DNA from: Rhodotorula mucilaginosa
Lineage: Eukaryota > Basidiomycota > Microbotryomycetes > Sporidiobolales > Sporidiobolaceae
NCBI GenBank assembly: GCA_034406715.1
Contig: CP137867.1
Span: 1,426,001-1,490,000, forward strand
Direction: 5' to 3'
DNA: 64,000 bases
Shown here: positions 44,122-55,549 of the stretch, one piece after another
Layout: each line of letters opens with the position of its first letter
Position numbering within the stretch: position 1 is the stretch's first letter
Program-made: the position numbers and the translations under genes
Notes under the pieces: model-generated
Seen by the model: the letters and a program-made list of their open reading frames with translations, nothing else
What the model was told of the DNA's origin: nothing
The model's database searches: none

Positions 44122-46275
44122 ATGAACGGCCTCCCGCCGAGCAGGCTCTCGATGGACGGGTTCGCACCACCGCCGCCGCCGCCCGCCTCCTCCTCCTCGG
44201 CTCCTCGCATCACTCTCTTCTCCAGTCGAGGTGAGCTGCCCGTTTCCGTGCGACTCTGAAGACTCAGCTGACCCGTTTCCCCGACAGTCAACGCGACAGC
44301 CAGTTCCAACGGCAGCGGGAACGACAATGCGAACGGGAACGGCAGCAGCAGTCGAGTCCAGACCATGCAGCGAGAGGACACCAGCGACTCGGGTTCCGAA
44401 TCGGACGGAGACCCGCCGGGCTTTGTCGGGCAAGCGCCACCACCGCCGATAGCGCCGAGGCCGGTCTTGCCGAAACGAGAGAGCAGCAGCGGAGGTGGAA
44501 GCAACAGCAGCAGTGGGGGGCCACTCGTCCCCAAACAGCAGCAGCAGCCCGCGAGATCCTTTGAAGAGCTCGAGGACATCACCTTTTCGTCGCCGCGGAG
44601 CTTCCTCGCCATGGCTTTCCAGATTGCCCAGTGCGTTCGCCTCTCCGGAGGGTTTCTTTAGCCCAGTTCGAAAAAGCTAACCACCCTCGCGCAGGGCTCG
44701 AGGCGTTGATCTACTCGTGGATCGAGACAACACTGATACGGCCTTTCGGTACATGCACGTCGTCTGCCCGTACCGGCATACGGGCCCGTGTCCGTTCATC
44801 CTCAAGTTGCGCGCCCCGATCGAAGGCGGATGGATCGTCACCGGTCCGCCTCCTGCAGGGGCGCCACAGGATCGAGGTGAGTTTCCGGGGTGGCGGTTGT
44901 GGTCGTGACTTGTCCGCTGACATTCCCTTTTGCAGCCACGGGACTGAACGACGCGAGGGGACCGTCGACATTCGAGTGCAAGCACCCTCCGCGCGCCATG
45001 CCTCGCGATTTCCGTCCGGGCGAGACGGTCGCTCGGTGGCTCGAACGGGACACGATCTGGGCTAGGGGGAGCACCGAGTTGGCCGAGAAACGAGATGTCC
45101 GCCGCGCGTCGACCCCGCAGGCTCAGGCTGCGAGTTCGCGGCCGGGGAGTGCGACCAAGTCTTCGTCTTCGGGGAGGATGTTGAGGTCGTCTGCGACGGA
45201 CGGATTGAAGCAGGTCGACTCGGTCGCGGGCAAGGCACCCCGCTTCCCGCGGAGCGCGCACCACGTCAACCACAGCCCCCTGAACGGGGGTGGCGGACGA
45301 AACGGCGGTCGCGACTCGACTGCGTCTCCGGTTGCAGCTCGGGCCTCGGCGGCTCCGGCTTCGCCGCGGACGTCGATGGCGGGGCAGTCGCCGATCCAGT
45401 CCATTCCGGCGCCGTCTCGACCCGCGGCGGCGATGGATACGGACCGCGCGCTTGCCCCGCCTTTCCAGCGTGCGCTCGACCTGCAAGCTCAGATTGCGCC
45501 TGCGCTGGGACACGGAGCGGCCGCTGGTACTACTACCACGTCGTTGGCCGTGAATGGGAGTGCGCCCTCGTCTTCCTCGAGGCCAATAGGAGCGAACCCG
45601 TACCCGCCGATGACTTTTGCGCTGCCACCGCCCGCGCAAGCGTCGGGAGCCTCGGCCGCAACGTTGTCGACTGCGACTGGCACGGCACCGGCCAGTCTTG
45701 CAGCGAACGGGAGCGTCGTCTCCGGAACGGCGCCACCGCCTGCTCCCGCGACCGGCAGCAGCGGCTTTGCGCCTCCTCCCCCTCCTCGACCAGGCTCGGC
45801 ATCCTCGTCCTCTGAACGCCGTCCGGGCGCTCGTCCTCCGTCAGCCGCCACTTCGGCTTTGCCTCCACCACCCGCACTTGCGCCTCCCGTCTTCCCTTCC
45901 CTCCGACCTGCCGCGAATCCGGCCTCGTGGGGCGTCTCGCCTCCGTGCATTGCCAAGTCGACCTCGTACGCCATCGACGAGTGGACCACCTTCCTGCGCG
46001 ACTACTTGGGCGAACCCTCCCTGGTCCCGCTCGCGCGCGTGCTCGGTTCGGCGTACATGTCGGTCAAGCCGGCGGAGTTCTTCTCGCCGTCGCGCGGGGA
46101 CGACGATCTGCGGAGGGCGACGCTCGAGGCGATACCGGTCGAGGCGGTCGGGGTGTGGCCGAGATTGAGACTGATCAAGGCGATGAGGGAGCGCGGGCAG
46201 GCGGCGTGGGACAGGATGGAGGCGGAGGCGGAGGCGGCGGCTTCGAAGGGCGACTCGACCATGCATGGGGTGTGA
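44122..46275 (+). CDS. dispersed array relative D: single diverged zinc domain
   Basis: Four exons (44122-44230, 44288-44630, 44695-44876, 44936-46275) in phase give about 657 aa. Residues about 165-235 form one FAR1-like domain: VVCPYRHTGPCPFILKL, GGWIVTGP, then TFECKHPP. Where the array genes have FEHSHGP, this one has FECKHPP, so the third ligand would be Cys rather than His (C-C-C-H). A long Ser/Ala/Pro-rich linker follows. The C-terminal domain (about 551-640) reads EWTTFLRDYLGEPSLVPLAR and ends near WPRLRLIKAM, matching the array tail (FLxxL...LVPLA ... PLRLL). It therefore shares both domains with the array 22 kb away but is the most diverged member and may be the ancestral single-copy form. 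It is a putative nuclear DNA-binding protein. Confidence 0.75.
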
Positions 46276-46559
46276 TCCCTGTACAGTCTCTTTTAGTGTA
46301 GCGTATCTTTCGTTGTTGTGTTCATCACTTGCCCTGCCATAGTTGCATATCCTCTGAATACTTGTCCCCATTTGACCCTTTTGGTAATCTCCAGAATACT
46401 GTTTGATTGCATTGAAGCGGGCGATGCGCCGATTGGCTCGCCGTTGGCCTGCCTGCTGTTGCCGCTGCACTCTGTCCATCGCCCGACGCAAGCGCGTGAG
46501 TACGGGATCGTGGTGCGGGTAAGAGGGACTCGCGGCAACTGACACACAGCGCGCGCAGC

Positions 46560-47245
46560 ATGTCTGCCCTCGGAGTGTCGCTGTTCAAGCAGGTCAAGCA
46601 GTCGCCCGGCTTGTACCGCTTCCTCAAGCCCCTCGCCGGCGCGTACGCGAACCTGGCAGGCTACCGCGCACACGGACTCAAGTACGACGACATTCTCATC
46701 GAGGAGAACGCCACCGTCCAGAAGGTGCGCCTCTTCTTTCTCCGGGGTGGGCTCGGCAATTGGGCTGCCATCCCGGATTCTCTCGCCTGTTCGCACAGGG
46801 CTGACTAGTGGGGACTGACACGGACAACGCTGTACCACATGCAAACGCAGGCCCTCGCCCGCCTGGACGAGCGCGAGGCGTACGACCGCGCGTACCGACT
46901 CCGCGTCGCCTCGATGTGCGCCATCGCTCACGAGGAACTCCCCAAGAACGAGCGCGTCAAGCCGGAAGAGGTGCGCCCACGCCTCTCTTTCGGGTTGCTC
47001 TGCTCTGCTTGGCGTGTGTGTGCTTGGCGGAACTGACCCCTCCCGACCCTTGACCTTTTCCCGGTTCTTCGCCCCCTCTGCGCGCTATTGCGCCTTGCTC
47101 TATCGTTCACGCCTCTCGTCAAACGCGCGCCTTTGCCACCCACGCCTGACGACTACAGGACGTCCGCTACCTCAAGCCGTACGTCGAGGAGATCGAGACC
47201 GAGCAGGCAGAGCGGCACGCGTATGACAACGCCAAGCGCGTCTAG
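46560..47245 (+). CDS. QCR7: cytochrome b-c1 complex subunit 7
   Basis: Three exons (46560-46724, 46851-46970, 47159-47245) give 123 aa, the standard size of Qcr7/UQCRB. Recognisable stretches are LAGYRAHGLKYDDILIEEN, ALARLDEREAYDRAYRLRVA and YLKPYVEEIETEQAER. It is a matrix-facing subunit of respiratory complex III in the inner mitochondrial membrane, needed for assembly around cytochrome b. The second intron (188 nt) is longer than average here. An 18-base C run follows the stop within the likely 3' UTR. Confidence 0.93.
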
Positions 47246-47783
47246 ATTCCGACACCGCCCCCCCCCCCCCCCCCCTCGGCTTTCTTTCTTTTCTTCCTGT
47301 TCGGTTTCGGTCGGTCCGATGTCGAGGCGAGGGTCCACAGTGCGTCACTTCGCTCAGGCCCGGTAGATCCTCGCGGACGGGCTCAGCTTTCGGAGGAGCG
47401 GATGGCGGTCTTCTCTCCTTTTTTGCAACCCGAGAATCTTTGTGTACCCTTTCTCGGACGGTTGGAGGGGTTCTTTGCCAGGGCGCGGGCGAGGGGTCAG
47501 ACCCTGACTTTCCGGCGACTTTCCGGTGAGTCCGTGAGAGACGTCGAGAACCACCACTCGGTCTTTTCTCGCTATGACGGCCTTTCAAGCCCGAGTACTT
47601 GAAAGCTTGAACTTGCTCGTCAACCCGGGTCACAAGACCTGCGGAGTCCGGGCCCGAAACCAGTCAGCATTTACCAAGAGTGGGACGAGGTCGAGATGAC
47701 GTCGACCTTTTCGCAGACGGCTGTCCCGACCAACAACTCTGCTTCTCTCCACACTCTGACTGTATCCCGGGAAGCTAGAAACG
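47246..47783. other. intergenic between QCR7 and the DUF3429 gene
   Basis: No gene is supported. It contains an uninterrupted C run at 47258-47275. The part from about 47620 reappears, degraded, near 62520-62670. Confidence 0.5.
47258..47275 (+). repeat. 18-base C homopolymer
   Basis: Uninterrupted C run 13 bases after the QCR7 stop. Its length is likely to be uncertain in any assembly. Confidence 0.9.
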
Positions 47784-49611
47784 ATGTACACTCGCCTGCT
47801 GTCTCGATCCTGCTTGGCTCCGGCTCTCCGTGCCCAGTCGCCGCTCTCGACGACGACGACGACGACGACTGCCGCTCGACGAGCATTCTCTTTCACGGCT
47901 GCTCGTCCGTTCCGTTCGGCCGGACCGCTCTACGCTGCTTCCCCCGTCGCGGGCAAGCCAGCGAGCGAAGATGTCAAGGACATGGCCAAGAATGCAGTCG
48001 AGGAGGGTCAAGGTGCGTCTTGCCCTTCCCTCGGATCCCCACAGCTTGTCGAAGTGTGGTTCGCCCTTTCTCCCGGAAGGATCTCACTGAGGTCGTAAAT
48101 GACGCGCAGGCATCGCTCGAACTGTGACTGGTGCGATCATGGGCGAGGCGAACGACGTGACGAGCCAGCGTGCTCCGAAGGAAAACTTTGGCGCGGGCGA
48201 CATCAAGGAAGACGTCGTGCGTTCCCTTAATCCGAGACCTTTTTCACCTTGAAGAACGTCAACCCCCGCTGATCTGGACTCTTTCTGTGTCTGCCCCCTC
48301 GCGCGAGCACCCCACAGAACAGCGTCAAGGAAGTGCTGCAGCAGATTCCGAAAGATGCAGTCCGCTGGGGCGCGGCCGGGTTGATCCCGTACGCCGGAAC
48401 GAGCGCCGCGATCGCCTATTTTGCGCGTCAAGTCTACATCGCCACCGAGCTCGGAGGTGCGGTTGGGTCGCCCCCGCCGTTTTCGTGCTTGAGCTGACCT
48501 TTTCGTTTTTCGCACTTGGGTGGCAGTCGACAATGGCTACGATCCGCAAGCGGCCCTTGCTGTTTTGCAGCATGCCGAGCTGCTCCAGATCCAGTACGGT
48601 GCCATCATCATCTCCTTCCTCGGTGCGATCCACTGGGGCTTTGAGGTGAGTCTTTTGTTAGCCGATTTTTTCAGGTCCGCCACTTTAATGACTGACTCTC
48701 TCGCCCGCCCGCGACTCGCAGTGGGCCAAGTACGGAGGCGTCCAGGGCAACACGCGCTACTTGATTGGAGTTGTGCCCGTCATGGCCGGCTGGGGATCGC
48801 TCCTCATCTCGGGCCAGCTCGCGTTGGTCGCGCAGTGGGCGACGTTCTTCGCCCAGTGGTACGTCGACCAGCGGACGACCAGCAAAGGGTGGGCGCCCAA
48901 GTGGTATGCCACCGTGAGTGACGATTCCTGGACGCTCCGGGCTTTTCGATAGCCGTTTCGCCAAACTGCCTGCCAAACTGACTCGCAACACTCGTACCTC
49001 AGTACCGCTTCTGGCTGACCTCGGTCGTCGGAGGCTCGATCTTGTTCTCGCTCGCGGCGAGGAGCTACTACGCCGTCGCGGCCGACCCGTCGCAGGACAC
49101 GAGCCAGATCCGCCAGCTCAAGGACGGCGTGCCACCGCAGCGCGTCAACCCCAAGGGGTGAGTCGGCGGAGCACCTGGTTCCCGAACCCTGTCACGGGAT
49201 CTTCCTCTCTTCCATGGGTGTTCTATCGTAGTCCGTGGGCCACGCTGACTCTTCACAAAACTCGTTCTTGCCCCGCAGCACCTCGGCCGAATTGGGCGAC
49301 ATGAAGGTCGAGCATGCGCCGACCGACTCGACGGGCTACGTCCAGTTCAAGAACGTCGCCAAGGAGCGCGAGGAGGAAGAGAAGAAGAAGCAGGAGGTGA
49401 GTGTCCTCGGTCTACTTCTGCGTTCGGAGGGTTTGCATCCGGACCTTTCTTGCTCCCCGTGAATGCTGTCGCGGGAGCTCGAGTGCGGTGAGCTCTCCTT
49501 CAACGATAGCCTGACATGTACATACTCAAACAGGCCCAAAAGGAAGCATCCAAGAAGGACAAGAAGCAGTCCGACTTGAACGAAAAGGTTCAGAAGGCCG
49601 AGGGCAAGTAA
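47784..49611 (+). CDS. DUF3429 mitochondrial inner-membrane protein
   Basis: About eight exons encode a protein of roughly 370-400 aa. The first exon is a mitochondrial presequence (MYTRLLSRSCLAPALRAQ) with a run of seven Thr codons from an ACG repeat. The central part matches DUF3429: WGAAGLIPYAGTSAAIAYF, QYGAIIISFLGAIHWGFEWA, YLIGVVPVMAGWGSLLIS and WLTSVVGGSILFSLAARSYY, giving four or five membrane segments. The end is a charged coiled-coil (EREEEEKKKQE, KKDKKQSDLNEKVQKAEGK). Members of this family (for example S. pombe mug99-like inner-membrane protein 1 and TMEM69) are mitochondrial membrane proteins of unclear function. The gene occurs three times in this window, but the two copies beyond 55.5 kb are degraded and probably artefactual. 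Confidence 0.85.
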
Positions 49612-50093
49612 AGGGCCCACCCGAATCATACACATATCCTCCGTATTTAGTCCTTTTTGCTTCTCCCTGCATCTGTACATATTCATTCCGATTGTGCGGG
49701 TCGGATCGTCTCGTTTTCTCTGGACTGAAAGGTGAGATCAGATCGTTTGCGAGTTTGGAGTCCGTTTCTCGACGCGTGAGGATCGGTCTCGGTGATTCCT
49801 CGCGCAAATAAGGCGTTGCTGCTTTGATGAGCCGCGTGTGGTGGAAGCGAAGCGGCGGCCGAAAGGGTCAAGAGATCCGCGAAAGACGAGAACTGCTCAA
49901 GCCTTGCGAGGGAGAGTCTGAACAGGCCACAACGAGTACATCCGTCTCCTCGCGCGTATCCTTCCTGTACAGCCGTAGGTACTCTTTCCTTACACGAGGA
50001 ATGAGCTCGCCCTCTGCGGTGTTTGGATCGAAAGGATATTGCAACTTTTCTTGATTTTCTGTCGAGCACGGAGTCGGGTATTGCCGCCTACGT
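49612..50093. other. intergenic between convergent DUF3429 and NDK genes
   Basis: This is 3' flanking sequence of both genes. No further gene was seen; the open frames are short. Confidence 0.45.
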
Positions 50094-50926
50094 TTACTCG
50101 TAGATCCACTTCTCCGAGTCGCGGGTGTACTGGAGAACACTCTCCGAGCCGAACCAGAGAGCAATCTCCTTCTTGGCCGACTCGACCGAGTCTGCGCAAA
50201 GTGGCGAAAGGTCAGTATCTTTCTCCAGATTCCAGCATTGACGATTTCGCGACGAACCGGAGCCGTGGCAGATGTTGCGGCCGACGTCGATGGCGTAGTC
50301 ACCACGGACTGCGTGGATGTCTTCGAGTCAGCGAAAAAAAAAAAGGAACAGGACTGGGGAGAGGTCGGAACGCACTGGTGCCCGGCGACGAGGCGAGGGG
50401 GTTGGTGGCACCGAGCATGACGCGGCCAGTCTTGACGGCGTCCTTGCCCTCCCAGACCATGGCGCAGACCGGGCCTGCGGGCGGAAGTGGAATTGTGAGT
50501 TTGCGAGCTCCATCTCTCCTCGGTGAACAGTCGTGGTGGCGAAGGCCCCACACGACACGACATGCCTAAGGAGTATGCGCAAGCTCACCCGAGGTCATGT
50601 ACTTGATGAGACCGGGGAAGAAGGACTTTTCCTTGAGGTCGGCGTAGTGCTCCTCGAGGTGAGCCTGGCCGGGCGAGACGAGCTTCATGGCGGCGAGCTT
50701 GAAGCCGCGGCGCTCGAAGCGCGAGATGATCTCACCGACGAGACCTGCGTGCGTGCAAAGGTGTTCAGTTTGCTAGGCCTTGGGGCGGTTGAAAGAGTCG
50801 AGATGGGTTGCTCACCGCGCTGGACGCCGTCGGGCCTGCGTGGAGAATCGCCAGGGTCAGAGGGAGCCATGCACCAGTCTGCAGACTCCAGCGCACTCAC
50901 TTGATCATGATGTAGGTCTGCTCCAT
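50094..50926 (-). CDS. YNK1: nucleoside diphosphate kinase
   Basis: It reads from ATG at 50924-50926 to TAA at 50094-50096 through about five exons and gives about 150 aa. The sequence is textbook [68 protein letters not shown], and the active-site NICHGSGS with the phosphorylated His, ending SEKWIYE. It transfers the terminal phosphate from ATP to other nucleoside diphosphates by a ping-pong mechanism and acts as a hexamer in cytosol and mitochondria. It is convergent with the DUF3429 gene. A degraded inverted echo of it is readable near 59280. Confidence 0.93.
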
Positions 50927-51395
50927 TGTGTCTGAGGCTGTTGGCGGCGGACGTGAACGAGGTCAACGTGTGTGGGAGGAGGACGCGACTGGCGACTCCT
51001 CGGTCGCCTGGACAGCGAGGGCGGCGAGGCAAGCAGTCGCTCCTGCACCAGTACGAGTCACAAACTCAGCTTACAAGTTGTGCGAGTGCGAGGTGAACCT
51101 GGACTGGGGAAAACGAGCAGAGGGACGGCGTGCGGTGCGAGCGCCGGCTCGAGGAGGAAAATTTTCAACTCGCAGCATCGTACTCTGGCGAGTCCATCTT
51201 TTCGTTCCAGACTGAGACAGATGCCCTCGCTATGGTCAATGTACTGCACTTGCAGGCCGAGAATCCGATCCGAGCAGAGTCGAGTTCGCTCGCTTCGCCA
51301 CTCTTGATTGCGTCGGCCGAAGTGTACAAATGAGCACTGCATTTGGTCAACCTCTCTACGGTATGTACACGGTTTGAGGAAGGGACCCCCGGCGA
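50927..51395. other. intergenic between NDK and the LEA-like gene
   Basis: About 470 bases, with the NDK promoter on one side and the 3' end of the LEA-like gene on the other. No gene is supported. Confidence 0.4.
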
Positions 51396-52973
51396 TTAGA
51401 GCTTCTTGGTCTCGTACTGCGCCTTTTGCGCACCATGCTCGACGCCTCGCTCGGCCGCGAGCAAACCATCCTTGAGCGACTCCTTGCCCTCGTGCGCCTT
51501 GTCGCCGGACCAGTTCCACCAGCTCTTGGCTTCGCGCTCCGTGTCGCGCTTGGCCTGCTCAGCCGCCGACGCCGTCTCGCTGTACGCCGACCGGGCCGTC
51601 GACTCGGCGGACGATGCTGCGTCCGAAACGGCCGACTTGGCCTCGTCCGTCTTGCGCGACGCCCACGAAGACCACGAAGAGGCCTGCGGAGGGGCGTCCG
51701 TTAGTTCATCGTGTAACCGATCGCACTGTGATCGTGGACTCGCCTCGCGCTCGGCGGCCCGCTTGGTGCGGTCCAGCTCGGTCTCGACCGCGTCCTTTGC
51801 GTCCTCGGCCTTGGCTGCGCCCCAGTTCAGCCACGACTTGGTCTGCGGGTGGGTAAGATTAGTCTCTTGCATATCGTCTAGCGAGACACGGGACTCACCT
51901 CGGCCTTGGCGTCGCGGTAAGTCGCCTTGACCGAGTCGGCCGCGTTGTCGAGAGCCGATTTGCCCTGCGTGCGGTCGCGAGTCAGCATCCGTAAAGATCC
52001 CGACTGAAAGCATGCGCGCCCACCTCGGCCTCCCACTGGTCGAGTTTGCGCTCGACGCTGCGGAAGTGCAGGTCGTGGCCCGGGCCCATCCAGTCGAACC
52101 ACGGGTTGCGGCCCATCGTCGTCGCCGTCTCGATCCCGTGGCCCCGGAACGCCTCGACGACCTGGTCGTAGCCAAACTTGCGGTCCGGAGACCGGAGCAT
52201 GTCGCGGTACCGCTTGATCTCGTCGATCGTCGGCTTCCACGCCTTGCGCTCGGGAGGGCCCGAACGGAGCGCGTCGCCCCAGCTGCGGGCCTCGTCGCGG
52301 ACGTCGTGGGCGGCGTCGCGCGCCTCGCGCTCGAGCTTGTCACCCAAGGTCGACGTGGACGGGTTCAGCCCGGCAAAGGGAGACCGCGAGGGAGTCGAAG
52401 CGTCCTTGACCTGCTCGGCGCCAAACTTGTCGTCCGGCGACTTGAGCTTGTCGATAAAGGCGCCGGCTTCGCGCTTGGCCGGCTCGACGGCGTCGGCCGC
52501 GCGCGACTTGAGCGCGTCAAACTTGTCCTCGGCGCGGTCCTCGAGCTTTTCCGCGTTCGACTTGATGTGGACCGATCCGTCGCTCGTCTGCGTCAGGTAG
52601 TAGTACGCGCCGCCGGCCGCGAGCGCAGCGATTCCGACCAAGAGGCTGTGGGCGTCGAGTCAGCCTTGGGTCATTAAAGCCGAGTTCGTAGGCACTCACC
52701 CGGTGTTGGAACCACCCTTGGGCGGCGGGGGAGGAGGAGGACCGCCAGCCTGCGGGAGCGGACCGGGCGAGCCACCGTAGCCGGCAGCGGGTTGCCTCGC
52801 GAGGTTCGAGTCGGTGGCGGCGAGGTTGGCGTTGGCCGTGTTGCCCGGGCGACCGGTCGGAGTCGTCGCCATGAAGCGGCGGGCCTGCGGAACGAGTGAC
52901 GTCAACCGCTGAGCGGGGGGTGGTGCGGGTTGAGGGGCTAGGGACTCACGAAGCGAGTGGGATTGCGGTGCAT
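51396..52973 (-). CDS. mitochondrial LEA/apolipoprotein-like amphipathic repeat protein
   Basis: It reads from ATG at 52971-52973 to TAA at 51396-51398, with about six introns, and gives roughly 400 aa. The first exons form a mitochondrial-type leader (MHRNPTRFARRFMATT), followed by a Gly/Pro-rich stretch and one predicted membrane helix (GIAALAAGGAYYYL). The rest is charged and helix-prone. Three related units each start with a Trp pair: KSWLNWGAAKAEDAKDAVET, SSWSSWASRKTDEAKSAVSD and KSWWNWSGDKAHEGKESLKD. Such Lys/Ala/Asp/Glu helices resemble LEA and apolipoprotein-like proteins that protect or coat membranes. A middle segment (ERKAWKPTIDEIKRYRDML, RKFGYDQVVEAFRGHG) is not recognised. Location in the inner membrane or matrix is an inference. 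Confidence 0.65.
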
Positions 52974-53222
52974 TCTTCAAGAGTCGTTCCTGGTTTCAGC
53001 AGGAGGTGGTGAGAGAAGGAAAGAGCAGATCATCTCGACGCCTGCGGGCACAGCGAGCGAGATGCGATCAAAAAGATGACGTCTTCGGCCTTTTTCAAAC
53101 TCCCGCGCTCGGAAATTCTTGTCTAACGAGATGCTGCATATCGTGGGCCGTTTATGACATTGCGAGGGTCGATTGGCTCGGGACCTCGGAAATCCGTTGT
53201 CCAAAAAAGATCTCAAATTCGA

Positions 53223-54366
53223 CTACTCGTCGTCCGACAGCTCGGCGAGTCGTAACCGCTCCGTGACCGCCTCCTCCTCTTCCTCTTCGACCGTGCGCTC
53301 GTACTGCGAAATGTCGAGCGAGACGTCGCCTTCGTCCCCGAACGCTGCGTCCGCCTCGCGCGTGAGGGCGCCCTGCTCAAACAGTTGTCGGCCTGCGGAG
53401 GTTGGTGGTTAGCGCTGCTTTTGAAGATCTCGGTGAGGGACAGCACCCACCCGAGAGCTTGGCTGCCCACCGCCGCGCCTCCTCGCGCTCCTTGGGCGGC
53501 AGAGCCTTGAGCCGTTCGTCCTCTTCCCGCTTGAGGATCTCGGCAAACTCGCGCTCAAACTGGACCGCCCACTTGGCAAACGATTCCTTCGTGACCGCCG
53601 TCCCCTTCTTTCGTGCTGCGAGGGCCTGGGGGTCGGTTGTCTTAGCTGGCGATCTGGGAACTGGAAGGGACATCCGGGCGCACCTCTTCCTCCCGCCGAA
53701 AGCGCTCGTCGTCCTCGCGCGCTATCCGTTCTTTTCTTCGGACCACCATCTCGGCGATCAGGTCCTTTAGTCGCAGGGCGAGCGTGTACACCATGGCCTG
53801 CGTGTATGTCGTGGGGTTAGCTGTGGTCACTTTTTCGTGAGATTCGCGCGCCCGCCCACCATTCCGACCGACTCGTTCGCCGACTCGAGCAAGCCGTCCC
53901 TCAGAAACTCCAATTCGGACTCGTTGACCTCGCCTTCGAGCGGTTCGAGTTCAAGTTCGGGCGGCTCGTCCGGGTACGTCTCTGTGTACGTGACCTGCAT
54001 TCGGAACGAGTCTGCGGGCGGGAGATCAGCTGTGGTCAGTTTCGTAGACCCAGTCTCTCGAGGTGTGTACGCACACGGCTCCCGCTCGTTCTGGACATCG
54101 GGTTCGACTCGGATCGCGAGCTGGTCGTCCGAGATGACTGTCGTCCGGAGGTCTGGATTAGCTGGGTCGTTCACCTGGTCTGACCGTGTCCCGACTCGCC
54201 TTCGAGTTCGTCGGGAAAGATGCTCTCGAGCACTTCGAGTTCCGAGCGTCGCTCTTCGGCGTAGTCTGCGCGGGTGTTGATGTGGGTCAGGAGGTGGTCT
54301 CAGACTTTTGAGTCGAGGGGGGGTGGGGCTAGACGCTTGGAGTCGCATGGAGGGCGCACCTGTCAT
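53223..54366 (-). CDS. GIR2: RWD-domain protein, Gir2/RWDD1-like
   Basis: It reads from ATG at 54364-54366. Exon 1 is only 7 nt (ATGACAG); joined to exon 2 it gives MTDYAEERRSELEVLESIFP, the classic RWD start. The RWD domain continues with DELEGE, the YTETYPDEPPELELEPLEGE motif (YPxxxP) and a helical end. Charged helices follow (LRLKDLIAEMVVRRKERIAR, TKESFAKWAVQFEREFAEIL), and the acidic end VTERLRLAELSDDE is typical of Gir2/RWDD1 (DFRP2). Gir2 binds the GTPase Rbg2 and Gcn1 on ribosomes and damps amino-acid starvation signalling. About five introns are visible. It is the last convincing gene before the telomere, and its degraded inverted echo can be read at about 56430-57400. Confidence 0.82.
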
Positions 54367-55438
54367 GGTTCCCTCTCCCGTTTGCACTAGTTCCTGCTCC
54401 AGTACACCCTGCACGCCTCGAGCTGTGGGTGGGATGAGGTCGAAGCACCGGCTCGTCTCCATCTCTTGTTGACTGACCATTCACTCGGATCATAGTACCC
54501 GAGCTGGCTGGGGTTCTCGCTCGTGTATCAACCTGCTTACGCTATCGGCATTGCTAGTGGGACCGTCCCGGACGCTCCGCCGTGCTACTCGCCTCTCTTC
54601 AGATCAGGTGCTCCTCCTCCGCTCGCGCGATCGACCAAAGGTAGGCTGGCATGCTTTCCGCTCTCGCGGGGCAAGCTCAAGCTATTCAGCTACACACGAC
54701 TACACACGCCCTTCTCATTGGCTCCCGATTTGAAAACTCTCGTCCGCTGCGGCTGCCTCGAAACGACTGGCTTTGCTCACTCTGTTCACCCAGACTCCTC
54801 TCGGCAGCACGGCTCGACCTCGATTGACAACGAGTCCTCCTTCGACACCGCGCGTCCCGGCTGAGGAGATCGGGTGGAGGAGTCGCCCCTTTGTCGGTCC
54901 CGAGACGGGTCAGTCGTTCATCTGCGTCGACTCTGGAAAAACCGCCTAGCCTAGACAACCCGAATCGCCCCCAAGCCAAACGAGACCAGGAACCGAATAC
55001 GTCACGACCGCTCCCGACAACACCTGTTGCGGAACGGAAAACCCCCGGCGTTCGAAATCCCAGAGCGTGGGCGAGACTGTCGGAGTTTGATCCGACAGAT
55101 GTCAATCGGAGCTACGACTCTTCCCGCTATCCTGTAGTATTCGGGAACGCTAAAGCTCGTCGACGAGCCCCAGGAACGGAACGGAGCTGCTCAGGGTGAC
55201 AAAGCAGATCACCTTGCTGCTCTGCTTCATTTCGAGTGTTCCGCTCGGTGCCCCTTCCGCATCTCCTTGCCAGATCTCAATCTGCTTACTTCGGTACATC
55301 ACGACCGGCGCGCCTTGTCAAGGACTCGTGATGTCCGGATCAGGAGTCGTCCTCATTCGACTCTGCGGACCACGCGACAAGGTTTTTAGGATTGGCTTCC
55401 AACGCCGGCTGAAAGATTTTTCACAATAATTCTCTGTC
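54367..55438. other. gene-free subtelomeric stretch
   Basis: About 1.1 kb without a supported gene. Short open frames here have no recognisable content. An inverted degraded copy follows immediately after the telomere-like apex. Confidence 0.55.
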
Positions 55439-55439
55439 T

Positions 55440-55495
55440 TTGGAGATAGTATTAGTGAGGTATATAGGTAGGGATTAGGTGATGGTAGACATATT
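55440..55495 (+). repeat. degenerate TTAGGG telomere-like repeats
   Basis: TTAGTGAGG, TAGGGATTAGG and TGATGG follow each other. This is the orientation of a right-hand chromosome end on the + strand, with many errors. Confidence 0.55.
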
Positions 55496-55549
55496 CTACC
55501 TATCGCTCTCTACAACTCAACGAAAAAAAAAAACACTGGATACGTCCAC

